64,000 nucleotides of DNA from Ornithinibacillus salinisoli (lineage in GTDB: Bacteria; Bacillota; Bacilli; Bacillales; Amphibacillaceae): the NCBI RefSeq assembly GCF_042682545.1, contig NZ_JBHUHQ010000015.1. One strand, given 5' to 3'. Of the stretch, positions 50,622 to 59,781 are shown piece after piece. The translations under genes were made by a program, and so were the position numbers. Positions within the stretch are counted from its first letter, which is position 1, and the number at the start of each line of letters is the position of its first letter. The notes beneath the pieces are model-generated. The model saw only the letters and a list, made by a program, of their open reading frames with translations. It was not told where the DNA came from and did no database searches.

Positions 50622-51371
50622 CTACACGTGTAAGTAGGATGGAATGTCTTCTTTTTTAAGAATATTTCCAACGAAGAATTCGCCAAACTCACCATATTTG
50701 GAGCTTACTTCATCGAAACGCATTTCATAAACAATTTTTTTGAATTCTAACGGGTCATGAGCAAATAGTGTAACGCCCCATTCCCAGTTATCAAGACCAA
50801 TAGAACCGGTAATGAACTGTTTAATTTTATTCGCATACTTACGTCCTGTCATGCTATGTTCATAAAGTAGTTTCCCACGTACGTCTTTTTCTAACGTATA
50901 CCAGTTTTCTTCTCCTTGGCGGCGTCTGTCCATAGGATAGAAACAAATATGCTCCCACTTTGGAAGAATTGGTTTTAATCGAGCTTGAGTTTCTGGTAAG
51001 GTTTCTGGATCTACACCATCTTTAGCAGGTCGGTATTTCGATAACTCAATAATGGAAACATAGGAATGTGCAGGCTGTAAAAATTCAGCGAATTTTGATT
51101 TGTTGAATTCTGTTTCTAGTTCACTAAGCTCGTCCATCGTTGGCCGTAAGAACATGAACATTAAGTCTGCTTTTTGACCAACTACTTTGTACATCGCATG
51201 ACTGCCATTCTTAGCTTCTTCAACAGCATCCCATTTCGTAACTAGTTTCTCAAAGCTTCCGATAGCTTCTTGGCGCTCTGCATCAGATGCCAATTTCCAT
51301 GAGTCCCAATCAATTGTACGTAAGTCATGGAGGCTATACCAACCATCCATTGTTTCGACAGCTTCTACCAT
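50622..51371 (-). CDS. hemQ: Coproheme decarboxylase HemQ
   Basis: Chlorite-dismutase-like protein of 249 residues that makes heme b from coproheme III in the Gram-positive heme pathway. Visible family features: WYSLHDLRTIDW at the N-terminus, YVSIIELSKY, the conserved CFYPMDRRR with the reactive Tyr, and YEHSMTGRKYANKIKQFITGSIGLDNWEWGVTLF, whose region holds the heme-ligand His. GGAGAGA is 7 nt before ATG 51371; the ATG six codons upstream overlaps that site. It is divergent from pta, as ywfI and pta are adjacent in B. subtilis. Confidence 0.93.
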   Translation of the reverse strand: MVEAVETMDGWYSLHDLRTIDWDSWKLASDAERQEAIGSFEKLVTKWDAVEEAKNGSHAMYKVVGQKADLMFMFLRPTMDELSELETEFNKSKFAEFLQPAHSYVSIIELSKYRPAKDGVDPETLPETQARLKPILPKWEHICFYPMDRRRQGEENWYTLEKDVRGKLLYEHSMTGRKYANKIKQFITGSIGLDNWEWGVTLFAHDPLEFKKIVYEMRFDEVSSKYGEFGEFFVGNILKKEDIPSYLHV

Positions 51372-51661
51372 TATGTATCTCTCCTTCATTGTATAAGTAC
51401 GATTATGTCTTTACTATATCACAATAAGGGAATGTTAATCACGAGGAAGCACTTATACTCAGAACGAGGAAAATGTTGATATAACAAGGTCTTGGCGAAA
51501 TTTCATTCTACTTGGAAGGGTAATGTCATCAATTTGTCAAAAAATGCTAAGTGTCATTTCTTTCCCTATGTCGAGAAATATACTATGATCTGTTATGGAC
51601 ATGGCTAAAATTTCATAAGTTGATACATATTATGGACATAGAATAATTGGAGGTATTTTTT

Positions 51662-52633
51662 ATGAGTAACTTATTTGATGAATTAACAGCTAAGATAAAA
51701 GGTTCGAATAAAACGGTCGTATTTCCAGAAGGTTTAGATGAACGAATTCTAACAGCAGCAAGTAAGTTAAGTGCAGAAGGAATCTTAACACCAATCCTTA
51801 TTGGTGACCAACAACAAATAGAGCAAAAAGCTACAGAATTGAACGTTGTCTTAACAGATTGTAAGATTATTAATCCGAATGATTATGAAAAAATTGAAGA
51901 TATGGTAAATACATTTGTAGAGCGCCGAAAAGGGAAAGCAACCGAAGAGGATGCGCGTAAGATTCTACTCGATGAAAATTACTTTGGAACGATGCTTGTT
52001 TATATGAATGAAGCAGATGGACTTGTTAGTGGAGCGGCACATTCAACAGCTGACACGGTTCGTCCAGCTCTTCAAATAATTAAAACGAAAGAAGGTATTA
52101 AGAAGACTTCAGGTGTATTCATTATGGTTCGAAATGATGAAAAATATGTTTTCGCTGATTGTGCCATCAATATTGCGCCAGATAGCAATGATTTAGCAGA
52201 AATTGCAGTTGGATCAGCTGAAACTGGAAAACTATTCGGGGTCGACCCACGTGTTGCTATGCTAAGCTTTTCCACAAAAGGCTCAGCGAAATCAGAGGAA
52301 ACGGATAAAGTTGCAGAAGCAATCAACATTGCGAAAGAAAAAGCCCCATCCCTTGTTATCGATGGTGAATTCCAATTTGATGCAGCCTTTGTACCTAGTG
52401 TAGCAGCGAAAAAAGCACCTGAATCAGAAATTAAAGGGGATGCTAATGTATTTATTTTCCCAAGCTTAGAAGCTGGAAATATTGGCTATAAAATCGCCCA
52501 ACGATTAGGTGGATTTGAAGCAGTTGGCCCAATATTACAAGGATTGAACAAACCAGTAAACGATCTATCTCGTGGTTGTAGCACAGAAGATGTATTTAAC
52601 TTAGCTTTGATAACGGCAGCACAGGCTGAGTAA
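51662..52633 (+). CDS. pta: Phosphate acetyltransferase
   Basis: Enzyme of 323 residues converting acetyl-CoA and phosphate to acetyl phosphate and CoA in overflow metabolism. The family motifs VFPEGLDERILTAA (about 21-34), GAAHSTADTVRPALQII (about 124-140), DCAINIAPDSNDLAEIA and MLSFSTKGSAKSEETDKV are present. GGAGGT is 7 nt before ATG 51662. TTATGGACAT occurs twice in the leader (about 51594 and 51631). No perfect cre box was found, although pta is CcpA-activated in B. subtilis. A very strong terminator follows. Confidence 0.95.
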   Translation: MSNLFDELTAKIKGSNKTVVFPEGLDERILTAASKLSAEGILTPILIGDQQQIEQKATELNVVLTDCKIINPNDYEKIEDMVNTFVERRKGKATEEDARKILLDENYFGTMLVYMNEADGLVSGAAHSTADTVRPALQIIKTKEGIKKTSGVFIMVRNDEKYVFADCAINIAPDSNDLAEIAVGSAETGKLFGVDPRVAMLSFSTKGSAKSEETDKVAEAINIAKEKAPSLVIDGEFQFDAAFVPSVAAKKAPESEIKGDANVFIFPSLEAGNIGYKIAQRLGGFEAVGPILQGLNKPVNDLSRGCSTEDVFNLALITAAQAE

Positions 52634-52722
52634 TCTGCCTGAGATTAATATTAAAAGCTTGCAGAAAATCTAATTTAGTAACTTGAGGTTTCTGGAAGCA
52701 GGGACTAAAGTGTTTTAGTCAA

Positions 52723-52785
52723 AGAAAAATCCAAACGATGATTCATTCTTGAATTAGAATGAATCAGTTTGGATTTTTCTTTTTG
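52723..52785 (+). terminator. Long terminator of pta
   Basis: AGAAAAATCCAAAC and GTTTGGATTTTTCT enclose a second paired tier, TGATTCATTC/GAATGAATCA, a stem of more than 20 bp followed by TTTTT. Confidence 0.9.
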
Positions 52786-52821
52786 GGTTATTTTCGTACT
52801 TTGTTGCTAATCAGATATAGA

Positions 52822-52953
52822 CTGCGAAGCATAGTGCTCACCGATCCGGAAATACACTTGGATTCCTGCGGGCTCACGATAAGCCTCCTCGCTCGCAAAA
52901 CAAGTGCGCCTGCATCTTCTAGTAATGCTTTGCACTAGGCTTCCACGACGCAA
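52822..52953. repeat. Interspersed repeat fragment
   Basis: Contains CGGAAATACACT (shared with 35531) and TCCTGCGGGCTCACGATAAG followed by CCTCCTCGCTCGC, wording I associate with repeats common between Bacillaceae genes. GC-richer than neighbouring sequence, no ORF. Confidence 0.5.
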
Positions 52954-52995
52954 GGGAAAAAAGAAGTTTACTCAAGTAGTTCCCTTGAAGGAGTA

Positions 52996-53145
52996 GGGGT
53001 TTAACGGAACGGACATGGCGTACTTTATTTCGTAAAATAATCTCATTTGAAAATGTTATCGGACATCAAGTACGTTATTTGCTCTAATTCGTACCAGAAT
53101 ACCTGTCATTTCGGTTAATAACGGAACAGATGTCCTTTAAACCCC
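52996..53145. mobile_element. MITE-like 150-bp element candidate
   Basis: GGGGTTTAA (52996-53004) is the exact reverse complement of TTAAACCCC (53137-53145); a few bases inward GGACAT (53011-53016) mirrors ATGTCC (53130-53135). The interior has AACGGAAC twice and GGACAT--GTAC-TTATTT twice. It encodes nothing and sits in a cluster of intergenic repeats. No target-site duplication was recognised, so the mobile nature is unproven. Confidence 0.35.
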
Positions 53146-53188
53146 TTTATTACCCAATTTTGTCACACATAAGGGAAGAATTGTCCGT

Positions 53189-53281
53189 TTCCATACTTCT
53201 CCTATCCATGTATCCTCTTCGTGTGCCCGCGGAAAGCGACTGCCCGCAGCGGAAAACACGTTGCAGTTACTTCGCATTCTA
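53189..53281. repeat. Dispersed-repeat modules, second locus
   Basis: TTCCATACTTCTCCTAT (53189-53205) and, inverted, TAGAATGCGAAGTAACTG (53264-53281) match the modules at 9084 and 8909. Between them GTGCCCGCGGAAAGCGAC and CCCGCAGCGG resemble the CGCTTTCCGCGGG repeat core. Confidence 0.6.
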
Positions 53282-53418
53282 TCAACTAAGAATTAAGGTC
53301 TTACCGTTGAAAAAGTAGCTTGGTATTACGTTGCCCAAGAATTCCTTCAAAATATATTTTAATCATAGGATATATATGGTAATTTAGTGGTAAGTGAATG
53401 GAGGGAGTAGGTGTACAT

Positions 53419-53685
53419 ATGAAAGAAAAGTTTAGAAAAGGACTTATTGGTGCAGGCTCATTGTTTGTTGTTGGACACATTATATATTTTATTGGTGTTT
53501 GGAATGCTAGAGAAATTGCAATATCTTGGAGTAGACCACAGCAAGCAACTAGCTGGAGCACATCTCCTGAACAAACAGATGCTGTTTTTAGCTTTTTTAG
53601 TCTGTTGGGAATTTCTATCGTGGTCGTTGCTGTATTAATGATGGTTATCGTTTTTTATAAATGGTTGGGGTTTAAAGAAGAATAA
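53419..53685 (+). CDS. Unknown small membrane protein, two helices
   Basis: Protein of 88 residues with hydrophobic segments at about 8-27 and 57-80, joined by a polar Ser/Thr/Gln/Trp loop (SWSRPQQATSWSTSPEQTD). Not recognised. AGGTG is 5 nt before ATG 53419; an in-frame ATG seven codons upstream, at 53398, has no clear site. Its stop codon lies within the stem of the terminator it shares with lipL. Confidence 0.6.
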   Translation: MKEKFRKGLIGAGSLFVVGHIIYFIGVWNAREIAISWSRPQQATSWSTSPEQTDAVFSFFSLLGISIVVVAVLMMVIVFYKWLGFKEE

Positions 53686-53708
53686 CGCTAATCGCAATTA
53701 GCGTTATT
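53681..53708. terminator. Shared bidirectional terminator with embedded stop codons
   Basis: AATAACGCTAAT and ATTAGCGTTATT form a perfect 12-bp stem. The stop codons of both convergent genes (ending 53685 and 53704) are inside the stem. Confidence 0.75.
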
Positions 53709-54558
53709 TGATAATCTGTCCAATTTGTTCATTCCGTTTTTCCATTTGTTCATAGCGCTTCTGAAAAACAGTTAACTCTTTCTCTGAAAAAGCTGTATCT
53801 ATAATCTGATCACTTAATTCCTTTATAGCAGAATGCGCTCGTTCCTTCATTTCATCAATGGAAATAGAACGGGCTAGCAGCTCAGATAACGACCCCATCA
53901 CCTCAGGATTAACAGTTGGATAGGTGAATTTTGTTTTTTCGCCTTTCATACTTGTATTATAAAACGCTTGAATTAATGAAGCTCGTTCAAAGCTATTTCC
54001 TTCAACGTCTAAGTAAATTTGAATAGCTGCACCGTCTTTAATGCGACGCTGCGATATCCCAGCAAATTTTTTCCCTTCAATGCTTAAATCATAGTCACCC
54101 GGGCAGTAAGATTCAACAATTTCATAAGCTTTAATATCCTCTGTCAGATCACGTAGCATGAATTGGATTAAGCTGACCATCGCTTCATAGCAGGCATGGA
54201 TAGATAAATCTTTGACACCAGGTAATACTAATGAAAGATTCAACACACCTTCATCTAAGGCAACTGCTAGTCCTCCTGAATTTCGAACAACAACCTGGTA
54301 GCCAGCATCTGATAAAAGCTTAACTCCATCCTCGATATAGGGGAGTCGTGCATCAGGAATTCCTAAAACAATTGTTTTGGGATGGATCCATAATCTCACA
54401 GTAGGTGGCGATTCTCCATCACTTACTGAAGTAGCTAAGGCATCATCAATCGCAAAGGATGACATCGCAGTGTTTGCTACGTGATGAAAATATTTTTCTT
54501 TCGTGTGGTCAATGTATCTGAATGTCGTATGGTGTATGATTTCCTTCCAATTTAACAT
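53704..54558 (-). CDS. lipL: Octanoyl-[GcvH]:protein N-octanoyltransferase LipL
   Basis: Lipoate-pathway amidotransferase of 284 residues. It moves octanoyl from GcvH to the E2 subunits of 2-oxoacid dehydrogenases, where LipA then inserts sulfur. The fold is that of biotin/lipoate ligases, with RNSGGLAVALDEGVLNLSLVL (about 92-112). The nucleophilic cysteine is C152 in SYCPGDYDLSI, matching the Cys of B. subtilis LipL (YwfL), followed by GKKFAGISQRR. Its place near pta is as in B. subtilis. Confidence 0.9.
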   Translation of the reverse strand: MLNWKEIIHHTTFRYIDHTKEKYFHHVANTAMSSFAIDDALATSVSDGESPPTVRLWIHPKTIVLGIPDARLPYIEDGVKLLSDAGYQVVVRNSGGLAVALDEGVLNLSLVLPGVKDLSIHACYEAMVSLIQFMLRDLTEDIKAYEIVESYCPGDYDLSIEGKKFAGISQRRIKDGAAIQIYLDVEGNSFERASLIQAFYNTSMKGEKTKFTYPTVNPEVMGSLSELLARSISIDEMKERAHSAIKELSDQIIDTAFSEKELTVFQKRYEQMEKRNEQIGQIIK

Positions 54559-54656
54559 GACAATCTCCTTTAAAAGTTACAAATTACGTCTTTTTTCGCT
54601 AATGTATCTATTATATAATATAACAAAATCGTCGAAAAGAAACGGGTTGAAAAAGA

Positions 54657-55973
54657 ATGGCATACAAAGATGAACAACTTAATGAAGAAAAGGTATTTAA
54701 AGATCCTGTTCACCGCTATATCCATGTAAGGGATCGTGTAATATGGGATTTAATTGCAACTCCTGAATTTCAACGACTGCGTAGAATTAAACAACTTGGT
54801 ACAACCAACCTAACATTCCATGGGGCAGAGCATAGTCGCTTCAATCATTCCTTAGGTGTTTATGAAATAGTAAGACGAATTATTTATAATTTTAAAGATC
54901 GCGAGCATTGGAATAATGACCAACGTTTACTTTGCATGTGTGCAGCATTATTGCATGATCTAGGGCATGGTCCATTCTCCCACTCCTTTGAAAAAGTTTT
55001 TAAGCTAGATCATGAATATTTTACCCAACAAATAATTTTGGGGGATACATATGTTCATAAAATTTTAGAACGTGTTCGACCTGGATTTTCCCAGGATGTA
55101 GCCGATGTGATCGGGAAAACGTATTCTGATAAATTGGTAGTTAGTTTGATTTCTAGTCAAATTGATGCGGACCGTATGGATTACTTACAACGTGATGCGT
55201 ACTTTACAGGGGTAAGCTATGGCCATTTTGACATGGAACGAATACTTCGTGTCATGCGACCAAAAGAAGATCAAGTAGTAATTAAATCATCCGGAATGCA
55301 CGCAGTAGAGGATTACATTATGAGTCGCTATCAAATGTATTGGCAGGTTTATTTCCATCCTGTAACACGCAGCGCTGAAGTAATTTTGTCCAAAATTTTG
55401 CATCGTGCAAAAGAATTATACGAAAATAACTATGAATTTAAATTAAAGCCCACACATTTTCTATCTTTTTTCTCAGGAGATGTATCCTTGGATGAATATT
55501 TAAAGCTAGATGAAGGAATTGTTCATTATTATTTTCAATTATGGCAGGAGGAAGAAGACGAGATAATCAGGGATCTTTGTGAACGATTTATTAACCGTCG
55601 CCTATTCAAATATGTCGAGTTTAATCCGAATAAACAAATGAATGAGTGGATGAAGCTTCATAAATTATTTTTAGAAATAGGGGTCGATCCAGAGTACTAT
55701 CTTGTTGTAGATTCATCCTCTGATTTACCTTACGATTTTTATCGACCTGGCGAAGAGGAAGAGAGATTGCCGATTCACCTATTAATGCCTGATGGAAGCT
55801 TGAAGGAGCTTTCTAGACATTCGGAAATTGTTGAATCTATTTCCGGTAAAAAACGTACGGATCATAAATTATACTTTCCAAAAGATATTTTAGAAAAAAT
55901 CTCTGATAAGAAAAAAGCGAATGAAATAAAAGAAATACTGTATGGTCAAGGAGATGTATTTGATGTTAAATAA
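54657..55973 (+). CDS. ywfO: HD-domain phosphohydrolase YwfO
   Basis: Protein of 438 residues of the dGTPase/SAMHD1-like HD superfamily. Metal-binding residues are in HSRFNHSLGVYEI (first His) and LLHDLGHGPFSHSFE (HD pair); the third Asp is in SSQIDADRMDYLQRDA. B. subtilis YwfO hydrolyses nucleoside triphosphates. The site before ATG 54657 is weak (CGGGTTGA). The C-terminal end overlaps ywgA by 11 nt, implying coupled translation. Confidence 0.88.
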   Translation: MAYKDEQLNEEKVFKDPVHRYIHVRDRVIWDLIATPEFQRLRRIKQLGTTNLTFHGAEHSRFNHSLGVYEIVRRIIYNFKDREHWNNDQRLLCMCAALLHDLGHGPFSHSFEKVFKLDHEYFTQQIILGDTYVHKILERVRPGFSQDVADVIGKTYSDKLVVSLISSQIDADRMDYLQRDAYFTGVSYGHFDMERILRVMRPKEDQVVIKSSGMHAVEDYIMSRYQMYWQVYFHPVTRSAEVILSKILHRAKELYENNYEFKLKPTHFLSFFSGDVSLDEYLKLDEGIVHYYFQLWQEEEDEIIRDLCERFINRRLFKYVEFNPNKQMNEWMKLHKLFLEIGVDPEYYLVVDSSSDLPYDFYRPGEEEERLPIHLLMPDGSLKELSRHSEIVESISGKKRTDHKLYFPKDILEKISDKKKANEIKEILYGQGDVFDVK

Positions 55974-56469
55974 TCATGCCAAGCTAATGCAATTCTTTTT
56001 AAAAGCAAAGGAAGTTACTGGAAGAAAAAAACTACAAAAAATGGTTTATATATTACAATCACTGGGTGTCCCGTTTGAAGAAAAATATCAATTTCATTTT
56101 TATGGACCCTATTCAGAGGAGCTTTCCCTCAGAATAGAAGAGCTTTGTAATTTAGGTTTTGTTGAGGAAGAAAAAGAAGAAAAGAGCAATTATTATCAAT
56201 ATCATTATAAAATAACCAATGATGGCCTGGAATTTTTAAATCAATTTGCATTGGACATGCCTAATTATAAAGAACAAGTGGTGAAGTTGAATGGAAAAAG
56301 TGCACGGTTTCTAGAATTGGTATCGACCATGTTATATTTCAATGACTTTAATCGTCCTGAAGTGGAAGAGAAAATCCAAGTTGTAAAACCCAAACAGAAT
56401 TACAGCGAAGATGAAATTTCTGAAGCGTGGAAGTTTATCGATGAGTTAAATCAAGGTTTACTGCAATAA
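55963..56469 (+). CDS. ywgA: YwgA family protein
   Basis: Protein of 168 residues without membrane segments. It begins MLNNHAKLMQFFLKAKEVTGRKKLQKMVYILQSLGVPFEEKYQFHFYGPYSEEL, a pattern shared with YwgA and with the Panacea/SocA-type antitoxin-like fold (helical start, then a GPYS turn). Function unknown. AAGGAGA is 8 nt before ATG 55963, inside the end of ywfO; a frame seven codons longer is less likely. The ywfO-ywgA pairing is conserved in Bacillus. Confidence 0.82.
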   Translation: MLNNHAKLMQFFLKAKEVTGRKKLQKMVYILQSLGVPFEEKYQFHFYGPYSEELSLRIEELCNLGFVEEEKEEKSNYYQYHYKITNDGLEFLNQFALDMPNYKEQVVKLNGKSARFLELVSTMLYFNDFNRPEVEEKIQVVKPKQNYSEDEISEAWKFIDELNQGLLQ

Positions 56470-56549
56470 TCGGTAGTGGATACGTGAAAAACCCTTGTTA
56501 TTTATGCTACAATGTATCACAGTAATAAGGTTAGAAGGAGGATCATGTG

Positions 56550-57071
56550 ATGAGTTCAGATCAATCTTCAGATAAAAAGAAGAATAATTCATTTACAATT
56601 ATAAAAGACGATTCCAATGATGGGCATGGTGGCTATGGTGTTGGTGCGGTTAGCTTGGAAAACATGTCATCAGTAATTGTTGATCCAAATGAGAACAAAG
56701 CATATGTAGACATGGGTGCGATGCACGCACGTAGTGATGTAGAACGACGTGTGAAGTTTTTACCTGATAAAGATGCGGTTCCAAATGGAAAGCTGTACTG
56801 GATCGTTTGGGTAAATGTGGACCGAAATGAAAAAGGGCCGTATTATGCAGGTGTAACAGGATGTGAAATCCGTGTGGACCGTGAGATAAAACGTGCTTAC
56901 AAGTCCATGCCAGAGCATGTAACTCGTATGGAAAAATCACTAAAAGGTCAAATAATTGTGGAACATATGGATGAGAAATCGAAGAAATTGCTCCGAGAAT
57001 TCTTATCAGATTTCAATTCAGATATGTGGGAAAACTCTACCGATGAATTGAAACACGCATTGCCCGAGTAA
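56550..57071 (+). CDS. ywhD: YwhD family protein
   Basis: Soluble protein of 173 residues. Conserved stretches FTIIKDDSNDGHGGYGVGA, KAYVDMGAMHARSDVERRVKF and NEKGPYYAGVTGCEIRVDREIKRAYK mark the YwhD family, which is restricted to Bacilli and has no known function. GGAGG lies 8 nt before ATG 56550; the adjacent GTG one codon upstream is also possible. It precedes pbpG (convergent) as in B. subtilis and is followed by a terminator at 57215. Confidence 0.88.
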   Translation: MSSDQSSDKKKNNSFTIIKDDSNDGHGGYGVGAVSLENMSSVIVDPNENKAYVDMGAMHARSDVERRVKFLPDKDAVPNGKLYWIVWVNVDRNEKGPYYAGVTGCEIRVDREIKRAYKSMPEHVTRMEKSLKGQIIVEHMDEKSKKLLREFLSDFNSDMWENSTDELKHALPE

Positions 57072-57214
57072 ACAATGGTAAAATAAGGATATCACGGTAT
57101 ATATAATCGTGAACATTTTGTGACTGAATCGTGAATATTTAGCAGAAATGTTGTACTTTTTATTGGAAGTTTGTAAAATATGTATACATGGGCTTACTCA
57201 TGTATTACTAGGAC

Positions 57215-57275
57215 AAAAAAGAAGCTGACTCAGATCGTAAGACGGACCTTACGTAAGAGTCGGCTTCTTTTGTTT
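57215..57275. terminator. Two-tier bidirectional terminator
   Basis: AAAAGAAGC-GACTC pairs with GAGTC-GCTTCTTTT, and inside it CGTAAG (57236-57241) pairs with CTTACG (57248-57253). T-run on both strands. Confidence 0.8.
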
Positions 57276-57292
57276 TAGGATGCAATTGTGGA

Positions 57293-57490
57293 CATCGGAC
57301 TCACGCGCCGAAACATCGGACAGACGCGCTCTAGCATCGGACGCACGCGCTCGAACATCGGACGGACGCGCTCGAACATCGGACGGACGCGCTCGAACAT
57401 CGGACGGACGCGCTCGAACATCGGACGGACGCGCTCGAACATCGGACGGACGCGCCGAAACATCGGACGCACGCGCTGAAACATCGTCCC
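57293..57490. repeat. Tandem array, ten units of exactly 21 nt
   Basis: CATCGGAC-like units start at 57293, 57314, 57335, 57356, 57377, 57398, 57419, 57440 and 57461; a truncated tenth begins at 57482. The central copies, starting CATCGGACGGACGCGCTC, are identical, the outer ones diverge. Because 21 is a multiple of three, several frames stay open through it on both strands, giving artefactual heptapeptide-repeat ORFs. It is strikingly GC-rich, lies between the convergent ywhD and pbpG genes, and has no spacer sequence. Confidence 0.95.
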
Positions 57491-57509
57491 ACAAGCAAAC
57501 ATCAGTCAA

Positions 57510-59570
57510 TCAAAAAAATACATCGAACCATTTCTCAAACAACCCTCTATCATCTTTCTTATCAACTACTCCATCATCTTCATATTCATCTTCATTATCA
57601 TTCATATGCTCTAAACAATGGTATTCTGGTTCCGTTCCTTTTTCAAAAAACATGACAGTACTTTTCTCACAATAGGGCGTTGCTTTTAATCCTGTTTCTG
57701 GATCGACGGGAATTGCTACAAGTCCAGCTGGAGCATCAAAATGTTCCTTTGATAAGCCTTCGTGTGCTTGTTCCATAAATGTTGCCCAAATGGTCTTGGA
57801 ATAAGATCTTTCCGAAGGGTTCTCCATGTTACTATTATCATCGTATCCTGTCCATACTCCAGCAACTAAATTAGGGCTAAAACCAATCATCCAGCTGTCT
57901 GTATTCGTAGAACCTGTTTTACCCGCGTATGTTCTTGTAAGTTGGTTTGAGACTGATGATCCTGTAACAGACGTATAGCCATTTAACTCTTCATCAAAAA
58001 TTCCAGTCATCAGCTGGGTCAAGATGAATGCCTTCTTTGGATCAAGGACGAGCTTATTTGATGGTTCTTCCCTTTGATAAACCGTTTTTCCTTCACGATC
58101 AACAATTTTATCAATCGTATATCCGTTAATATCATGCCCACCATTTGCTAACATGCCATATCCAGTTACCATTTCCTTCACCGAAACCGCGCCTGTTCCT
58201 AAGGCTAACGAGGGAACTTCAGGTAGTTCACTTTGGATACCGAATTGTTTCGCCGCATTAATTAACGTTTCTGTACCTAAAAACATATTTGTTCGAACAG
58301 CATAAACGTTGTCAGAAAGAGCAATAGCTTGTGCGAGTGTTATCGGTTCATAGGCATAATAGTCATTAAAATTACTTGGCTGATATACGTTACCATCCTC
58401 CAACTCAAAAGCTGTTGGCTTACTCATTAGCATTGTACTTGCCGTATATCCATTGTGGAGTGCTGCATAATATAAAAACGGTTTAAAGGTTGAACCAGGC
58501 ATTCTTTTGGCTTGGATTGTACGATTGAATGGACTTTTTTTGTAATCCCTTCCCCCGACCATTGCGCGTATTGCACCATTTGATGGGTCCATTGCAACAG
58601 ATCCTACTTCAATACCACTGTTGTCCGGAATAGTCTCAGATACACTAGCCTCTAATGCCTTTTGAGCATCAATATGTAACGTCGTATGAATTTCATAACC
58701 TCCAGAACGAATCGATTCATGATCAAGCTGTAATACGTTTGCTGCTTCATTTAAAACCGTATCTTGAAAATAAGGTCCAATACTTTTTTTCTTAGATTCT
58801 AGTGATTGCGTGTATTGTAAGTTCTCGCGTTTAGCTAAATAGAACTCTTCATCTGTAATTACGTTTTTATCATACATATTTTTAAGAATATGTTGCTGTC
58901 TATCTGTTGCCCGTTTCTCATCGTTTAAAGGAGAGTAATAGGTAGGGCCTTTCGGAACACCAGTAAGCATAGCAGCTTCTGCAAGTGTTAAATCCTTTGC
59001 TGATTTATTAAAAAAGTATGCACTAGCTGTTTCAATTCCATATGCACCATGTCCATAATAGACTGTATTTAAATATCCTTCTAATATCTCTTCTTTTGAG
59101 TAAAACATTTCGAGTCTAATTGTATAAAAGGCTTCTTTTAGTTTACGAGACCAAGTTTTCTCATGGGATAAAAATAAATTTCTAGCATACTGCTGGGAAA
59201 GAGTGCTAGCACCTTCCTTTAATGAGAAGGATTTTAAATCGGATAAAACAGCACCAAGGATACGTTGGAAATCAAATCCATGATGTTTAAAGAAACGTTG
59301 ATCTTCCGTTAATATAGTTGCATCAATTAATATAGGAGGCATTTCTTCCAAACCAATCCAATAGCGATTTTCTAAACCATGCTCTTCTCCAATAACTTCA
59401 CCATTATCACTATAATAAATCGTATTCTCGTCGTTCGTTAAATTAGGTGGGCCAAGTAGAAATGCAAATAAATAGATCCCTGCTAAAAAGAGCCCCCCTA
59501 AAACCGTAATTCCAACAGTGAATTTAAAGATAAATTTGGTTAATTTTTTTGAAAGAAACTGTTTTCCCAT
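57510..59570 (-). CDS. pbpG: Bifunctional penicillin-binding protein (PBP2d-like)
   Basis: Class A penicillin-binding protein of 686 residues. One membrane anchor (about 14-38), then the GT51 glycosyltransferase domain with E89 in ILTEDQRFFKHHGFD and the motif KEGASTLSQQYARNLF (118-133), then the transpeptidase domain with S360-TFK in MPGSTFKP, S419-DN, and K551-TG. It polymerises and cross-links peptidoglycan. B. subtilis pbpG (ywhE), next to ywhD as here, is a forespore sigma-F gene active during spore cortex or germ wall synthesis; I could not find a clear sigma-F promoter. GGAG precedes ATG 59570. The tail is very acidic (Asn/Asp/Glu). Confidence 0.92.
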   Translation of the reverse strand: MGKQFLSKKLTKFIFKFTVGITVLGGLFLAGIYLFAFLLGPPNLTNDENTIYYSDNGEVIGEEHGLENRYWIGLEEMPPILIDATILTEDQRFFKHHGFDFQRILGAVLSDLKSFSLKEGASTLSQQYARNLFLSHEKTWSRKLKEAFYTIRLEMFYSKEEILEGYLNTVYYGHGAYGIETASAYFFNKSAKDLTLAEAAMLTGVPKGPTYYSPLNDEKRATDRQQHILKNMYDKNVITDEEFYLAKRENLQYTQSLESKKKSIGPYFQDTVLNEAANVLQLDHESIRSGGYEIHTTLHIDAQKALEASVSETIPDNSGIEVGSVAMDPSNGAIRAMVGGRDYKKSPFNRTIQAKRMPGSTFKPFLYYAALHNGYTASTMLMSKPTAFELEDGNVYQPSNFNDYYAYEPITLAQAIALSDNVYAVRTNMFLGTETLINAAKQFGIQSELPEVPSLALGTGAVSVKEMVTGYGMLANGGHDINGYTIDKIVDREGKTVYQREEPSNKLVLDPKKAFILTQLMTGIFDEELNGYTSVTGSSVSNQLTRTYAGKTGSTNTDSWMIGFSPNLVAGVWTGYDDNSNMENPSERSYSKTIWATFMEQAHEGLSKEHFDAPAGLVAIPVDPETGLKATPYCEKSTVMFFEKGTEPEYHCLEHMNDNEDEYEDDGVVDKKDDRGLFEKWFDVFF

Positions 59571-59781
59571 AATGTAATCTCCATTTATGTTGAATTTTGT
59601 AGGATATTCCTCTATTCTCAGTATGGGAAAACTGTTTAAGAATTAAACTTCTATCTCTTTATATATAAATCGAAAAAAGTTTGAAGTTGGTGGCATCAGG
59701 AAAGAATATTTTCATATTGATAATTTACGCCAATTATCGCTATAATAGTAAATTATACGTATGATATGAAGAGGCGATAAC

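Noticed and set aside
57293..57490. CRISPR array
   Set aside because: The units are contiguous with no unique spacers, and no cas gene is present.
57249..57675. Open frames on both strands through the 21-nt array, giving heptapeptide-repeat proteins
   Set aside because: They exist only because the unit length is a multiple of three; there are no ribosome binding sites and the frames run into the pbpG gene or its terminator region.
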